Positions 17,362 through 26,411 of a stretch of 64,000 nucleotides of DNA are shown piece by piece. The translations under genes and the position numbers were made by a program. The DNA comes from Achromobacter kerstersii (lineage in GTDB: Bacteria; Pseudomonadota; Gammaproteobacteria; Burkholderiales; Burkholderiaceae_B). The notes below the pieces were generated by a model. It was not told the DNA's origin. It saw only the letters and a program-made list of their open reading frames with translations, and did no database searches. The DNA is taken from contig NZ_CADIJQ010000007.1 in NCBI RefSeq assembly GCF_902859595.1, positions 62,001-126,000 on the forward strand. Direction: 5' to 3'. Positions within the stretch are counted from its first letter, which is position 1, and each line of letters opens with the position of its first letter.

Positions 17362-18705
17362 TCAGCGAGTCACTGCGATCAAATCCAGCTTGAGTTCGGG
17401 AATGCCTGCGGGCGCATAGATGGCGATGCTGCGCGCTTGCAGCATGCGGTCGTACAGCGAGCCGCGCGTCTGCAAAGCGAAATAGACGGCGCCGGGCTTT
17501 ACCGGCACGGCAGGCGGCACTTGCGGCGTGTAGGCCAGCGGCACGCCCGGCATGGCCGACAGCACGAGCTTGTCCACGTCTTCCGGCGCGCCCACCTTGA
17601 AGCGCATGGGCACGCTCTCGGAGAGTTCGGCGGCCGGCATCGCGGCCTGCACCGCCAGGTACAGCGAGGTGGTTTCGTCGAGCTTTTCGGAGTCGAGCCG
17701 GCCCATGTGGAACGAGGGCCGCAGTTCTTCGAGCACGATGGAGAAGTAGCGCGTGGAAATCACCGTTTCAAGCAGGTCGCGCAGAATCTCGTCCATGCGT
17801 GCAAACGCAGGGCCGGGCGCGTCGTGGCGATACACGGGCAGATCGGCCAGCGTGTGGACTTTCGAGAATGTCATCAGCGCGCCGGCCAGCCGCGCCAGTT
17901 CCTGGAACAGGCGTTCGGGATGCAGCTGCGGATGATGGAACAGGTGCGAGAGCGTGGCGTAGGCTTCGTTGGCGGTATGCAGCAGCCAGAACGAGGCCAC
18001 GTCGCCCGAGCGGAATTCAATGATGTTCTTGCTGGGCTCGCGATGAAACCCATAGAGCGCGTTGACCTTCGCTTGCAGCGCGTCGAGCAGGCGGCGCAGC
18101 TGTTCATGCAGCGCGCCCGAAGCCGTTAGCGACAGGCTGGGCGCGATGAATGTGCTGTCCAGTTCATAGCCCGCGCTGGCGGTGCGGCGCACGCGCGCAA
18201 CAGGTATCGCCAGCAGTTCGTCGCGCGGTTCGAATTCGGAAATCAGGCGCACGTCTTTGCGCAGGAAGGCCAGTTCCGCGGTGGTGGCGCCGGTGTAGAG
18301 ATCCGGCGCGGGCGTGTTGTTGTGCGTGTAGCGCGTGTCGAAACTCGCGGCCTGGCCATCACGGTAGTTGCCGCCAATGGCCTTGAGCGGATGAATCGCC
18401 AGATAGAACACCGCTTCGCTCACGCCATCCAGCGCAGTCAGCGCAACCGGGGGCGGCAGCTCATCGCCGTGGGGCGCGTTGTAGAGCTCGCCGTCTGGAA
18501 ACACGGCGCTCATTTCGGTGGCGCGCAGCATGCCGTTGGCAAGCGCCGACGCATCAAAGCGCGCGGATCGCAACCCCCATGCATAAGGGTGCAGTGCGCG
18601 GGCCATCTCGGCCAGCCGGTCTTCGTGATACGCGTCCTGCCGCTGGAAATGCTGCGGTCTCAGGAACAATCCTTCGCCCCAAAGGACTTTGGCTGAATAA
18701 CTCAA
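17362..18705 (-). CDS. tssK: T6SS baseplate subunit TssK
   Basis: 447 residues, the usual TssK length, beginning with the typical SAKVLWGEGLFLRPQHFQRQD segment split here as SAKVLWGEGLFLRPQHF. TssK trimers link the TssEFG baseplate wedges to the membrane complex. The start codon is TTG at 18703-18705, supported by a GGGAG ribosome site about 8-12 bases upstream and by family alignment of the first residues. It precedes tssL by 16 bp and follows tssJ by 67 bp; that gap contains the short AT-rich stretch around 18,730-18,750 and no other feature I can support. Confidence 0.96.
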   Translation of the reverse strand: MSYSAKVLWGEGLFLRPQHFQRQDAYHEDRLAEMARALHPYAWGLRSARFDASALANGMLRATEMSAVFPDGELYNAPHGDELPPPVALTALDGVSEAVFYLAIHPLKAIGGNYRDGQAASFDTRYTHNNTPAPDLYTGATTAELAFLRKDVRLISEFEPRDELLAIPVARVRRTASAGYELDSTFIAPSLSLTASGALHEQLRRLLDALQAKVNALYGFHREPSKNIIEFRSGDVASFWLLHTANEAYATLSHLFHHPQLHPERLFQELARLAGALMTFSKVHTLADLPVYRHDAPGPAFARMDEILRDLLETVISTRYFSIVLEELRPSFHMGRLDSEKLDETTSLYLAVQAAMPAAELSESVPMRFKVGAPEDVDKLVLSAMPGVPLAYTPQVPPAVPVKPGAVYFALQTRGSLYDRMLQARSIAIYAPAGIPELKLDLIAVTR

Positions 18706-18772
18706 GTTGGCGCTCCCTCTCTTGTCTTTCTATGTCTATCTATATAGAAGGCGGGCGGCCGCGCAGTGCGCG

Positions 18773-19390
18773 TCAACCAGGGCACTGCACGCCGGATAAG
18801 CGTGCGGGGTCAAAGGTTGGTATGCCCGCCGGCAGTGTGGGTTTGCCCGTGGCGACTGTCAGCGCGCACGCATGCGCGCCTAAAACAATGCCACTGTCTT
18901 CCACACCGTCGACCTTGAATACGTACTTCCAACGCATTGGCGCGGGGGCGTAGAACAGCCCCGCGATCGCAATGTATTCCGCTTGTTTAGGGACCTTTTC
19001 CACGGTCTCGTAACGCTGGCCAGGTGTGAGTGTTAGCTCGCGTACGCCCAACACTGTTTCACCCAGCGCGGCTTTCTCTTGCGCAGTGTCTATCAATTGC
19101 GTGAGCGGTGCACGCTGGAATTGCTCAGGATTCTTCAGGTAGTATATTTTTGTAACGACAGCCATCGATTGCCCGCTGCTGGCATTCAAATTTTCTCCGG
19201 CGTGAATCGCTAATTTCACTTCCACAGGCGCGTTTTCAGGCTTTTTCAGGCCTGCCATCTCCATCGCATTACCGGTCAAACCGGCCACTGCGCCGATAGC
19301 CGAAACGGCCGCACATCCAGTAACGGCGGTGCTTGCAAGCGCGCAAGCCGCCACTGCGAACAAACGTGATAAATGGATATGTTTGGACAT
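18773..19390 (-). CDS. tssJ: T6SS outer-membrane lipoprotein TssJ
   Basis: 205 residues with a signal peptide and lipobox VTGC (Cys26). The body is a TssJ-type beta-sandwich (VKLAIHAGENLNASSGQS, VVTKIYYLKNPEQF, GLFYAP). TssJ is the outer-membrane lipoprotein that contacts the periplasmic part of TssM. It is the first gene of the leftward operon, diverging from the TPR lipoprotein/tssB operon across a 155-bp interval. Confidence 0.93.
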   Translation of the reverse strand: MSKHIHLSRLFAVAACALASTAVTGCAAVSAIGAVAGLTGNAMEMAGLKKPENAPVEVKLAIHAGENLNASSGQSMAVVTKIYYLKNPEQFQRAPLTQLIDTAQEKAALGETVLGVRELTLTPGQRYETVEKVPKQAEYIAIAGLFYAPAPMRWKYVFKVDGVEDSGIVLGAHACALTVATGKPTLPAGIPTFDPARLSGVQCPG

Positions 19391-19495
19391 GGCCCTTTAT
19401 ACCGGAACTGTGTGAAGCAATACAGATCGCGGCATGATGAATGCAATTTCGATGCAAGTAACATGAAGACACGCGCTGTAGCGCGGTACTAACAA

Positions 19496-19530
19496 AAGGT
19501 TGTTGAAATACGGCCCCTAGTTACAACCTT
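19496..19530. promoter_or_regulatory. Divergent T6SS intergenic region with inverted repeat
   Basis: The 155-bp gap between tssJ (leftward) and the TPR lipoprotein gene (rightward) must hold the promoters of both T6SS operons. It is visibly AT-rich. An 8-bp inverted repeat, AAGGTTGT (19496-19503) and ACAACCTT (19523-19530), lies just upstream of the lipoprotein start. It could be an operator or a leader hairpin. No confident sigma-70 or sigma-54 promoter was identified. Confidence 0.4.
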
Positions 19531-19545
19531 GCTAGGTGCTTAAAA

Positions 19546-20268
19546 ATGCCCTTTTCCCGCCTCGTTGTTATTGCTGGTGTTGTTGCAGTAATGGCCGGCT
19601 GTGCCACCGTCAAACCACAGTCGGAAGCTGAATTCAAACAATCCATGGACGCCGCGCAAAAGACGCTGGAGCAGAAGGGTGCTGACCAGGCTGTTGTGCA
19701 ATTCGAAGAGATCGCGCAGCGCAATCCGTCCAAGGGCGAGCCCTGGTCTTACATCGCCAAGATTCGTTTTGACGAACAGAAGTATGGGCAGGCGATTGTT
19801 GCCGCCGATGAAACGCTGAGCCGCGACCCGCAGGACTTTGTCGCCAAGACCGTGCGCGCCGTGGGTGGCTTGCGGGTGGCGATGCAGTCGCTGGCGGACC
19901 TGCGCGCCGATGCGCTGTTGGCGGGCAACGCGCGTGCCGATGCGGTGGCGTTGGCCGAATCCATGCGCGAGACGCTGGGGCAGGATGTGCTGTTCCCTGA
20001 AGGCCGCCGCCCGCCGCCGCGTCCCCGCCAGCCTCCGCGCAAGGTGGACCCGGCGCCTGGCGCAGCCACCTCTGGCGCCGCAATCCCGGCCACTACGACT
20101 CCTGGCGCCGCAACCCCGTCATCGCAAGCCGCGTCGTCTGGCGCGGCCCCTGCCACCGTTCCCGCAGCACCCCCGGCGGCTCAGCCGTCGGCGCCTCAAC
20201 CCGCTTCCCCGCCCGCCCAGCAGCCTAACCGCGCGCCGAATCCGTTCGGCGACCTGCTTACCAAGTGA
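19546..20268 (+). CDS. T6SS-associated TPR lipoprotein
   Basis: 240-residue lipoprotein. The signal peptide ends in lipobox MAGC (Cys19). Residues about 30-105 form TPR-like helical repeats (AVVQFEEIAQRNPSKGEPW, YGQAIVAADETLSRDP). The last 80 residues are a Pro/Ala-rich tail (PPPRPRQPPRK onward). A lipoprotein of this kind often precedes tssB in betaproteobacterial T6SS clusters and has been called TagM in Burkholderia; I am not certain of that name here. A role at the outer membrane in T6SS assembly is inferred from position. Ribosome site AGGTG lies 7 bases upstream. Confidence 0.8.
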   Translation: MPFSRLVVIAGVVAVMAGCATVKPQSEAEFKQSMDAAQKTLEQKGADQAVVQFEEIAQRNPSKGEPWSYIAKIRFDEQKYGQAIVAADETLSRDPQDFVAKTVRAVGGLRVAMQSLADLRADALLAGNARADAVALAESMRETLGQDVLFPEGRRPPPRPRQPPRKVDPAPGAATSGAAIPATTTPGAATPSSQAASSGAAPATVPAAPPAAQPSAPQPASPPAQQPNRAPNPFGDLLTK

Positions 20269-20341
20269 TTTGCCTGAGCGTGCGCCGCGCCATGCGGCGC
20301 ACGCTTGACCGACAGACACGATCCTTTGCACGGAGCCTTCC

Positions 20342-20857
20342 ATGGCCAAGAAAGAAAGCGTACAGAAACGATTGCAGAAAGTTCGTCCGCCGCGCGTTCA
20401 GCTCACGTATGACGTGGAGAAGGGCGACGCCATCGAACAGAAGGAGTTGCCCTTCGTGGTCGGGGTGGTGGGCGATTTCAGCGCGCAATCCGAGGCGGAA
20501 CTGCCGCGGCTGAAGGACCGCAAGTTCGTCAACATCGATGTCGATAATTTCGACGACGTGATGCGCGGGCTGGAACCGCGCGCGGCCTACCGCGTGAAGA
20601 ACAGCCTGACGGACGAGGGCGGCACGTTCGGTGTCGACCTGAAGTTCCGCTCGATTGAAGATTTTCGTCCGGAAGCCGTGGTGCAGCAGGTGGACCCGCT
20701 GCGCGAGCTGCTGGACATCCGCACCAAGCTGGCCGACCTGCGCAACAAGCTTGCTGGCAACGACAAGCTTGAAGACCTGCTGGGCGAAGTGCTGACCAGC
20801 ACCGAAAAACTGCAACAGCTGACCAGCGAGACCGACAAGGGAGGCCGCAATGAGTAA
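20342..20857 (+). CDS. tssB: T6SS contractile sheath small subunit TssB
   Basis: 171 residues, the standard TssB/VipA length. The start AKKESVQKRLQKVRPPRV, the LPFVVGVVGDFSA segment and the helical C-terminus with the sequence DPLRELLDIRTKLADL are typical. TssB pairs with TssC to build the cytoplasmic contractile sheath. It is preceded by a GGAG site 73 bp after the lipoprotein gene and overlaps tssC by 8 bp, so the two sheath subunits are translationally coupled. Confidence 0.97.
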   Translation: MAKKESVQKRLQKVRPPRVQLTYDVEKGDAIEQKELPFVVGVVGDFSAQSEAELPRLKDRKFVNIDVDNFDDVMRGLEPRAAYRVKNSLTDEGGTFGVDLKFRSIEDFRPEAVVQQVDPLRELLDIRTKLADLRNKLAGNDKLEDLLGEVLTSTEKLQQLTSETDKGGRNE

Positions 20858-22343
20858 TTCCGCCGCCGCACAGAACACTGCCGCCACATCGGCCGCGTCC
20901 GAGAACGGGCTGCTGGACCAAATCGTTGAGCAAAGCCGCGTCGCCAAGTCCACCGCCGAACATGACCGCGCCAAAGACATCATTGGGGAGCTGGTGCGTG
21001 AAGTGATGAAGGGCACCGTGGTCGTCTCCGACAACCTGTCGGCCATGCTGGATGCGCGCGTGGCCGAGCTGGACCGCCTGATCTCCGCGCAGCTGAGCGA
21101 AGTGATGCACGCGCCTGAATTCCAGAAGCTGGAGAGCACGTGGCGCGGCCTGCACTATCTGTGCCAGGAAACCGACACCAGCCCCATGCTGAAGATCAAG
21201 GTGCTGAACACGACCAAGCGTGACCTGGTTCGCGACTTCCAGACTGCGATCGACTTCGACCAGAGTTTGATGTTCAAGAAGGTCTACGAAGAAGAGTTCG
21301 GCACCTTCGGCGGCGCGCCGTTTGGCGCCTTGCTGGGCAACTTCGAGATCACGCGCCAACCCGAGGACATGTACTTCATCGAACAGATGTCGCACGTGGC
21401 TGCGGCGTCGCACGCGCCGTTCATCGCATCGGCGTCGCCCGAGCTGCTGGGGCTGGACAGCTTTGCTGACCTGGGCCGCCCGCGCGATCTGGCCAAGGTG
21501 TTCGACACCGTGGAATACACCAAGTGGCGCAGCTTCCGCGACTCGGAAGACTCGCGCTATGTCGGCCTGACGATGCCGCGCTTTCTGGGCCGCCTGCCGT
21601 ATGACCCGGTGGAAGGCACCACGGTCGAAGGCTTCAACTTCGTCGAAGACGTGGATGGCACCGACCATTCGAAGTACCTGTGGTGCAACGCCGCGTGGGC
21701 GTTCGGCGCGCGCCTGACGGCCGCGTTTGCGGACTTTGGCTGGTGCGCGGCCATCCGTGGCGTGGAAGGCGGCGGCCTGGTCGAGAACCTGCCCACGCAC
21801 ACGTTCAAGACGGACGACGGCGAAATTGCACTGAAGTGCCCGACCGAAATCGCCATCACCGACCGTCGCGAAAAGGAACTGAGCGATCAGGGCCTGATCC
21901 CGCTGGTGCACTGCAAGAACTCGGATTACGCGGCCTTCTTCGGCGCCCAATCGGTGCAGAAGGCCAAGAAGTACAACACGGACAGCGCCAACGCCAACGC
22001 GGTGTTGTCGGCGCAGCTGCAATACATCTTCTCGGTATCGCGCGTGGCGCACTACCTGAAGGCGATGATGCGCGACAAGATCGGCAGCTTCGCATCGGCG
22101 CAGTCCGTAGAGAGTTTCCTGAACCGCTGGGTGTCGCAGTACGTGCTGCTGGACGACAACGCGACGCAGGAACAAAAAGCGCAGTTCCCGCTGCGTGAAG
22201 CTTCGGTGCAGGTGGCCGAGGTCCCGGGACGTCCTGGCGTCTTCCGTGCCGTGGCGTTTTTGCGGCCGCATTTCCAGCTTGACGAACTCTCGATCTCGTT
22301 GCGCCTGGTTGCCGAACTGCCGGCCCAGGCCCAGAAATCCTGA
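20850..22343 (+). CDS. tssC: T6SS contractile sheath large subunit TssC
   Basis: 497 residues, the usual TssC/VipB length. Family segments include FQKLESTWRGLHYLCQ, FGALLGNFEI, YVGLTMPRFLGRLPY and WCNAAWAFGARL. It assembles with TssB into the sheath whose contraction drives the Hcp-VgrG tube outward and which ClpV then recycles. It overlaps tssB by 8 bp and is followed by hcp after a 45-bp gap. Confidence 0.98.
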   Translation: MSNSAAAQNTAATSAASENGLLDQIVEQSRVAKSTAEHDRAKDIIGELVREVMKGTVVVSDNLSAMLDARVAELDRLISAQLSEVMHAPEFQKLESTWRGLHYLCQETDTSPMLKIKVLNTTKRDLVRDFQTAIDFDQSLMFKKVYEEEFGTFGGAPFGALLGNFEITRQPEDMYFIEQMSHVAAASHAPFIASASPELLGLDSFADLGRPRDLAKVFDTVEYTKWRSFRDSEDSRYVGLTMPRFLGRLPYDPVEGTTVEGFNFVEDVDGTDHSKYLWCNAAWAFGARLTAAFADFGWCAAIRGVEGGGLVENLPTHTFKTDDGEIALKCPTEIAITDRREKELSDQGLIPLVHCKNSDYAAFFGAQSVQKAKKYNTDSANANAVLSAQLQYIFSVSRVAHYLKAMMRDKIGSFASAQSVESFLNRWVSQYVLLDDNATQEQKAQFPLREASVQVAEVPGRPGVFRAVAFLRPHFQLDELSISLRLVAELPAQAQKS

Positions 22344-22388
22344 GCGTCATTGCACTGACAACTTATCCATTAAAAGAGGTTATCAACA

Positions 22389-22892
22389 ATGAAGGACATC
22401 TACGTCAAGTTCGGCAATCCGGCGCTCAAAGGCGAGTCGCAAGACAAGGACCACCCGGATTGGATCGAAGTCAGCTCGTGGCGCCACGAGATCATCCAGC
22501 CGCGTTCGGCCACCGCTTCGACCTCGGGCGGGCACACCGCCGAGCGTACCGAACATGGGGAAATGGTCTTCACCAAGGACCTGGATGTGGTCAGCCCGCT
22601 GCTGTATCAGCACGCCTCGGGCGGCACCACCTTTGACGAAGTCACCATCGACTTCCTGCGCGCCGACGGTGAAGGCAACCGCGTCAAGTACCTGGAAATC
22701 AAGCTGAAGTACGTGATCATCGCGCGCGTGGCACCCGAAGTGGTGGCCGAAGGGCTGCCGCACGAGTCGTTCTCGCTGAAGTACGCCGCCGTGCAATGGA
22801 AGTACACGCAGCAGAAGGTGGGTGGCAACCAGGGCGGTAACGCCCAGGGCGCCTGGAGCCTGACCAAGAACGACAAGACCTACTCGGTCTGA
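22389..22892 (+). CDS. hcp: T6SS inner tube protein Hcp (TssD)
   Basis: 167 residues, starting MKDIYVKFG and containing GEMVFTKDLDVVSPLLYQ, the typical Hcp beta-barrel pattern. Hcp hexamers stack into the tube expelled by the T6SS. An AGAGG ribosome site lies upstream. It is followed at once by a hairpin with a T-run (22914-22947), which would let hcp be made in excess over the baseplate genes downstream. Confidence 0.97.
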   Translation: MKDIYVKFGNPALKGESQDKDHPDWIEVSSWRHEIIQPRSATASTSGGHTAERTEHGEMVFTKDLDVVSPLLYQHASGGTTFDEVTIDFLRADGEGNRVKYLEIKLKYVIIARVAPEVVAEGLPHESFSLKYAAVQWKYTQQKVGGNQGGNAQGAWSLTKNDKTYSV

Positions 22893-22913
22893 TCGCGGCT
22901 GCGCTGGCAAGAA

Positions 22914-22947
22914 GACCGCGGCCCGAGCCGGGTCGCTGTCTTTTTTT
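22914..22947 (+). terminator. Intrinsic terminator/attenuator after hcp
   Basis: The stem GACC-CGGC pairs with GCCG-GGTC around a CCGA loop with one bulged base, followed after six bases by seven T. It lies between hcp and tssE inside an otherwise continuous operon, so it probably reduces rather than stops transcription of the downstream genes. Confidence 0.65.
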
Positions 22948-22960
22948 ATTTGAGGCCCCG

Positions 22961-23446
22961 ATGAAAGGATTCGAACCGAGTCTGTTCGACAAGCTGTTCG
23001 AAGGCGAGGGCCAGTCGCCCTATGCCCTGCGGCGCTTGTCGATCGAGGAAATGAAGGAGACGGTGGCGCGCGACATCGAGGCCTTGCTGAACACCCGCAT
23101 GGTGTTCACCGAGGAAGACCTGCGGCGTTACCCGAATTGCCAGCGGTCGCTGTTGACGTACGGGCTGTCGGATTTTTCCGGCCTGAGCCTGGCCAGCCAC
23201 TACGACCGCGAGTTCATCTGCCGTTCGCTGGAACAGGCGATTGCGCGGCACGAACCGCGGCTGACCCATGTGCGGGTGATGCTGCAGGTGGATAGCCGGG
23301 CGACGTCGGTGCTGTACTTCGCCATCACGGCCATGCTGGATGTGGGGCCCGCCCACGAACCCGTGACCTTTGATGCGACGTTGCAGCCGTCGACCTTGCA
23401 GTACTCCGTCACCAAAGGCTGGGCCAAGAGTCCGGCCACGGTCTGA
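22961..23446 (+). CDS. tssE: T6SS baseplate subunit TssE (gp25-like)
   Basis: 161 residues with the gp25-like lysozyme-family fold used as a baseplate wedge component: SLLTYGLSDFSGLSLA, then RSLEQAIARHEPRLTHVRV. TssE initiates sheath polymerisation on the baseplate together with TssK, TssF and TssG. It starts 14 bp after the hcp attenuator and precedes tssF by 48 bp. Confidence 0.95.
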   Translation: MKGFEPSLFDKLFEGEGQSPYALRRLSIEEMKETVARDIEALLNTRMVFTEEDLRRYPNCQRSLLTYGLSDFSGLSLASHYDREFICRSLEQAIARHEPRLTHVRVMLQVDSRATSVLYFAITAMLDVGPAHEPVTFDATLQPSTLQYSVTKGWAKSPATV

Positions 23447-23494
23447 CGCAACACCCATCGCTCATGCGCTGGCGCGCTGGAAAGGAAGACATCA

Positions 23495-25333
23495 ATGGAA
23501 GAATTGCTGCCTTATTACGAGCGCGAACTGGGTTTTCTGCGCACCTCGTCGCGCGATTTCGCCGAACGCTATCCGAAGATCGCGGCGCGTCTGGGGTTGT
23601 CGGGCGAGACCTGCGAAGACCCGCACGTCGAACGCATGATCGAGTCGTTCGCACTGCTGAGCGCCCGCATCAACAAGAAGCTGGACGACGACTACCCCGA
23701 ATTCACTGAAGCGCTGTTCGAGGTGATGTACCCGCACTATCTGCGGCCGTTTCCGTCGTGCAGCGTGGCCCAGTTCGACCTGGGCGGCGCGGGCGCGCAA
23801 CTGACCGCGCCCGTGCGCATTGCGCGCGGCACGGAATTGAAATCGCATCCGGTGCGCGGCGTGTCGTGCCGTTTTCGCACGGCGTACGAGGTGACGCTGG
23901 CGCCCGTGGAAGTGCAGCGCGCGGGCTTTGTGTCCAGCGCCAATGCGCCGGCCACCGCCAAGCTGCCCGCCGGCGTCACCGGCCGCTTTGCGCTCACGTT
24001 GGGATGCCAGGGTGAAAACCAGCACTTCGGCATGCTGGGTGTGGATAAGCTGCGCGTGTACTTGCACGGCGAGCCGTCGTTCGTGGCGGCGCTGCGCGAC
24101 GCGCTGTTCCTGCGCACGGCGGCGGCATATGTTGAGCTGCAACCGGGCCGGTGGGACCGCTTGCCTGCGATTCCGCTGGCGCAAGTCGGCCTGGCGGAAG
24201 ACGACGCGCTGATTGATTTTCCGGCCAGCTCGCATCCGGCCTACCGGCTGCTGGCCGAGTACTTCGTCTTTTCCGAGAAATTCAATTTCGTCGATATCGA
24301 TCTGGCGGCGTTGCGCCCGTATCTGGGTACGGTGCGCCAGTTCACGCTGCATCTGCCGGTAAGCGGCCTGCGCGCGGATTCGAATACGGCGCGGCTGCTG
24401 GAATCGACGTCGGCCGACAATCTGCGGCTGGGCTGCACGCCGGTGGTGAACCTGTTCACGCAGCGCGCAGACCCCATCCGCGTGACGCATGCGGCCGCGT
24501 CGTATCCGGTGGTGGCCGATGCGCGCCGCGCCTACGGCTACGAGGTTTATTCCATCGACCGCGTGCGCCAGGTGCGGCAGAACGCACAGGGCGATGCGGT
24601 GGTGGACTTCCGGCCGTTCTATTCCCTGCATCACGGCGAATCACCCGAGGCCGCCGGCCATTACTGGACGATGCGGCGCGACGCCGCGATGGCGCAACGC
24701 AGCCCCGGGTACGAGACCGAGATTTCCATCGTCGATATCGACTTCGACCCGATGGTGCCGCAAACCGAAACGCTGAGCCTGGACCTGACCTGCACCAATC
24801 GCGACCTGCCGTCGCAGATTGCGGTGGGGCAGTCAGGCGGCGACTTGTTCCTGGAAGGCGGCACCGTTGCGCGCAGCATCCGCATGCTGCGCCGGCCGAC
24901 GAACTCGCACCGTTTCCAGCAGGGGCGCGCCGCACACTGGCGGCTGATTTCGCATCTGGCGCTGAACCATTTGTCGCTGGTGCAAAGCGGTTTGCCCGCG
25001 CTGAAGGAAACGCTGCGCCTGTACGACCTGTCGGGCTCGCCGGTGGCGGCGCGTCAGATTGAAGGGCTGGTTGGCCTGGACTACAAGCCGGCTACGCACT
25101 GGATGCCGGGCGAGCCGTTCGCAACCTTTGTGCGCGGCATCGAAATCCGCCTGACCGTCAACGAAGACCATTTTGTGGGCACGAGCCTGCACACCTTCGT
25201 GGCGGTCATCAACCGATTCTTTGGCCTTTACGTGCACGCCAACAGCTTCGTGCAACTGGTTGTGCTGTCGCGCCGTGGCGCAGAGGAACTTCTACGATGC
25301 CCCCCATGCAACGGCGACGCCATCCTAGCGTGA
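23495..25333 (+). CDS. tssF: T6SS baseplate subunit TssF
   Basis: 612 residues, normal TssF length, beginning MEELLPYYERELGFLRTSS, the family signature (ELLPYYERELGFLR). It forms the baseplate wedge with TssG, TssE and TssK. The start has a GGAAAGGAAG-rich ribosome region. Its 3' end overlaps tssG by 37 bp in another frame, an unusually long overlap but one that fits tight translational coupling of two proteins that form a stable TssF2-TssG complex. Confidence 0.97.
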   Translation: MEELLPYYERELGFLRTSSRDFAERYPKIAARLGLSGETCEDPHVERMIESFALLSARINKKLDDDYPEFTEALFEVMYPHYLRPFPSCSVAQFDLGGAGAQLTAPVRIARGTELKSHPVRGVSCRFRTAYEVTLAPVEVQRAGFVSSANAPATAKLPAGVTGRFALTLGCQGENQHFGMLGVDKLRVYLHGEPSFVAALRDALFLRTAAAYVELQPGRWDRLPAIPLAQVGLAEDDALIDFPASSHPAYRLLAEYFVFSEKFNFVDIDLAALRPYLGTVRQFTLHLPVSGLRADSNTARLLESTSADNLRLGCTPVVNLFTQRADPIRVTHAAASYPVVADARRAYGYEVYSIDRVRQVRQNAQGDAVVDFRPFYSLHHGESPEAAGHYWTMRRDAAMAQRSPGYETEISIVDIDFDPMVPQTETLSLDLTCTNRDLPSQIAVGQSGGDLFLEGGTVARSIRMLRRPTNSHRFQQGRAAHWRLISHLALNHLSLVQSGLPALKETLRLYDLSGSPVAARQIEGLVGLDYKPATHWMPGEPFATFVRGIEIRLTVNEDHFVGTSLHTFVAVINRFFGLYVHANSFVQLVVLSRRGAEELLRCPPCNGDAILA

Positions 25334-26388
25334 TGGACACGCTGCTGGCCGAGCCGCAGCGTTTCAAGTTTTTCCAAGCGGTGCGCCTGCTTGAACAGTG
25401 CTTTGCAAAGCAGGAGCGCGGCGCGACGCGCCATACCGTGCCGGTGCACCTGCGCTTTCCCAATTCGCCCGGCCTGGGTTTTCCGCCCAGTGAAATCGTT
25501 GACGCCGTGGCCTACGACAAGAACGGCGACGTGCTGGAGGACGAGGCTTCACGCAAGGCAGCGGTAGCCGAAGGGCGGTTGGGCCGGGTGGATCTGACAC
25601 CCGCCTTCTTCGGCCTGCTGGGCGCGCAAGGGGCATTGCCGCTGCACTATTCCGAGATGCTGGCGAACCGGGAAAGCCTGCGCCGCGACCGGGGCGCGCG
25701 CGCGTTCTTCGACATCTTTTCGAACCGGGCGGCGGCGCTGTTCTATGCGGCCTGGAAGAAGTACCGCATGCCGCTGCGGCACGAGACCGAGCAAGACCAT
25801 CATTACCTGCCGCTCTTGCTGGCGTTGGGCGGCATCGGGCACCCGGCGCTGCGCGACCGCCTGCACAACGGCAAGGGCCGCGTGTTTGATGAGTCCGTCG
25901 CGCACTACGCCGCGGCGGCACGCCAGCGGCCCGTGTCGGCGCCTTTCCTGCAACGCGTGTTGCAGGATTACTTCGGCGTGCCGCTGCGTGTTGAACAGTT
26001 TGTGGGCCGTTGGTATGACGTGCCGCCGCAAAACCGCACGCAGCTGGGCCAACCGGGCGCGGTGCTGGGCGTGTCGGCGTTGGCGGGCGATCGCATCTGG
26101 CAGCGCGACCTGCGCATCCGGTTGTGGATAGGCCCCTTGTCGGGTCAGGCCTTCTCGGACTTTCTGCCGGGCGGCGATCGCGCACAGGCCCTGGAGAAGC
26201 TGCTGACGATGTTTGGCGGCATGACGTTCGAATACGAAGTCCGGCTGGTGATGGCCCGCGAAAGCGTCACCCCCAGCCAGCTGGGCGCGGGCGGCGACGT
26301 GCGGCTGGGCTGGAATTCGTTCCTGTGCAGCGGCCCGGCCGAGTCGGATCGCGACGACGCCAGCTACGAACTGCACACCATTCACTGA
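25297..26388 (+). CDS. tssG: T6SS baseplate subunit TssG
   Basis: 363 residues. FKFFQAVRLLEQ near the start, LRFPNSPGLGFPPSEI and LTPAFFGLLGAQGALPLHY are TssG hallmarks. It is the bridging wedge subunit of the T6SS baseplate. The start at 25297 lies within tssF; the internal ATG at 25333 (MDTLLAEPQRFKFF) is an alternative that coincides with the tssF stop. It precedes clpV by 23 bp. Confidence 0.95.
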   Translation: MPPMQRRRHPSVMDTLLAEPQRFKFFQAVRLLEQCFAKQERGATRHTVPVHLRFPNSPGLGFPPSEIVDAVAYDKNGDVLEDEASRKAAVAEGRLGRVDLTPAFFGLLGAQGALPLHYSEMLANRESLRRDRGARAFFDIFSNRAAALFYAAWKKYRMPLRHETEQDHHYLPLLLALGGIGHPALRDRLHNGKGRVFDESVAHYAAAARQRPVSAPFLQRVLQDYFGVPLRVEQFVGRWYDVPPQNRTQLGQPGAVLGVSALAGDRIWQRDLRIRLWIGPLSGQAFSDFLPGGDRAQALEKLLTMFGGMTFEYEVRLVMARESVTPSQLGAGGDVRLGWNSFLCSGPAESDRDDASYELHTIH

Positions 26389-26411
26389 TCCTTAAAACAA
26401 CATAGACACTC

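Noticed and set aside
20529..22271. 580-codon reverse frame over tssB-tssC
   Set aside because: Shadow of two sheath genes; no supporting signals.
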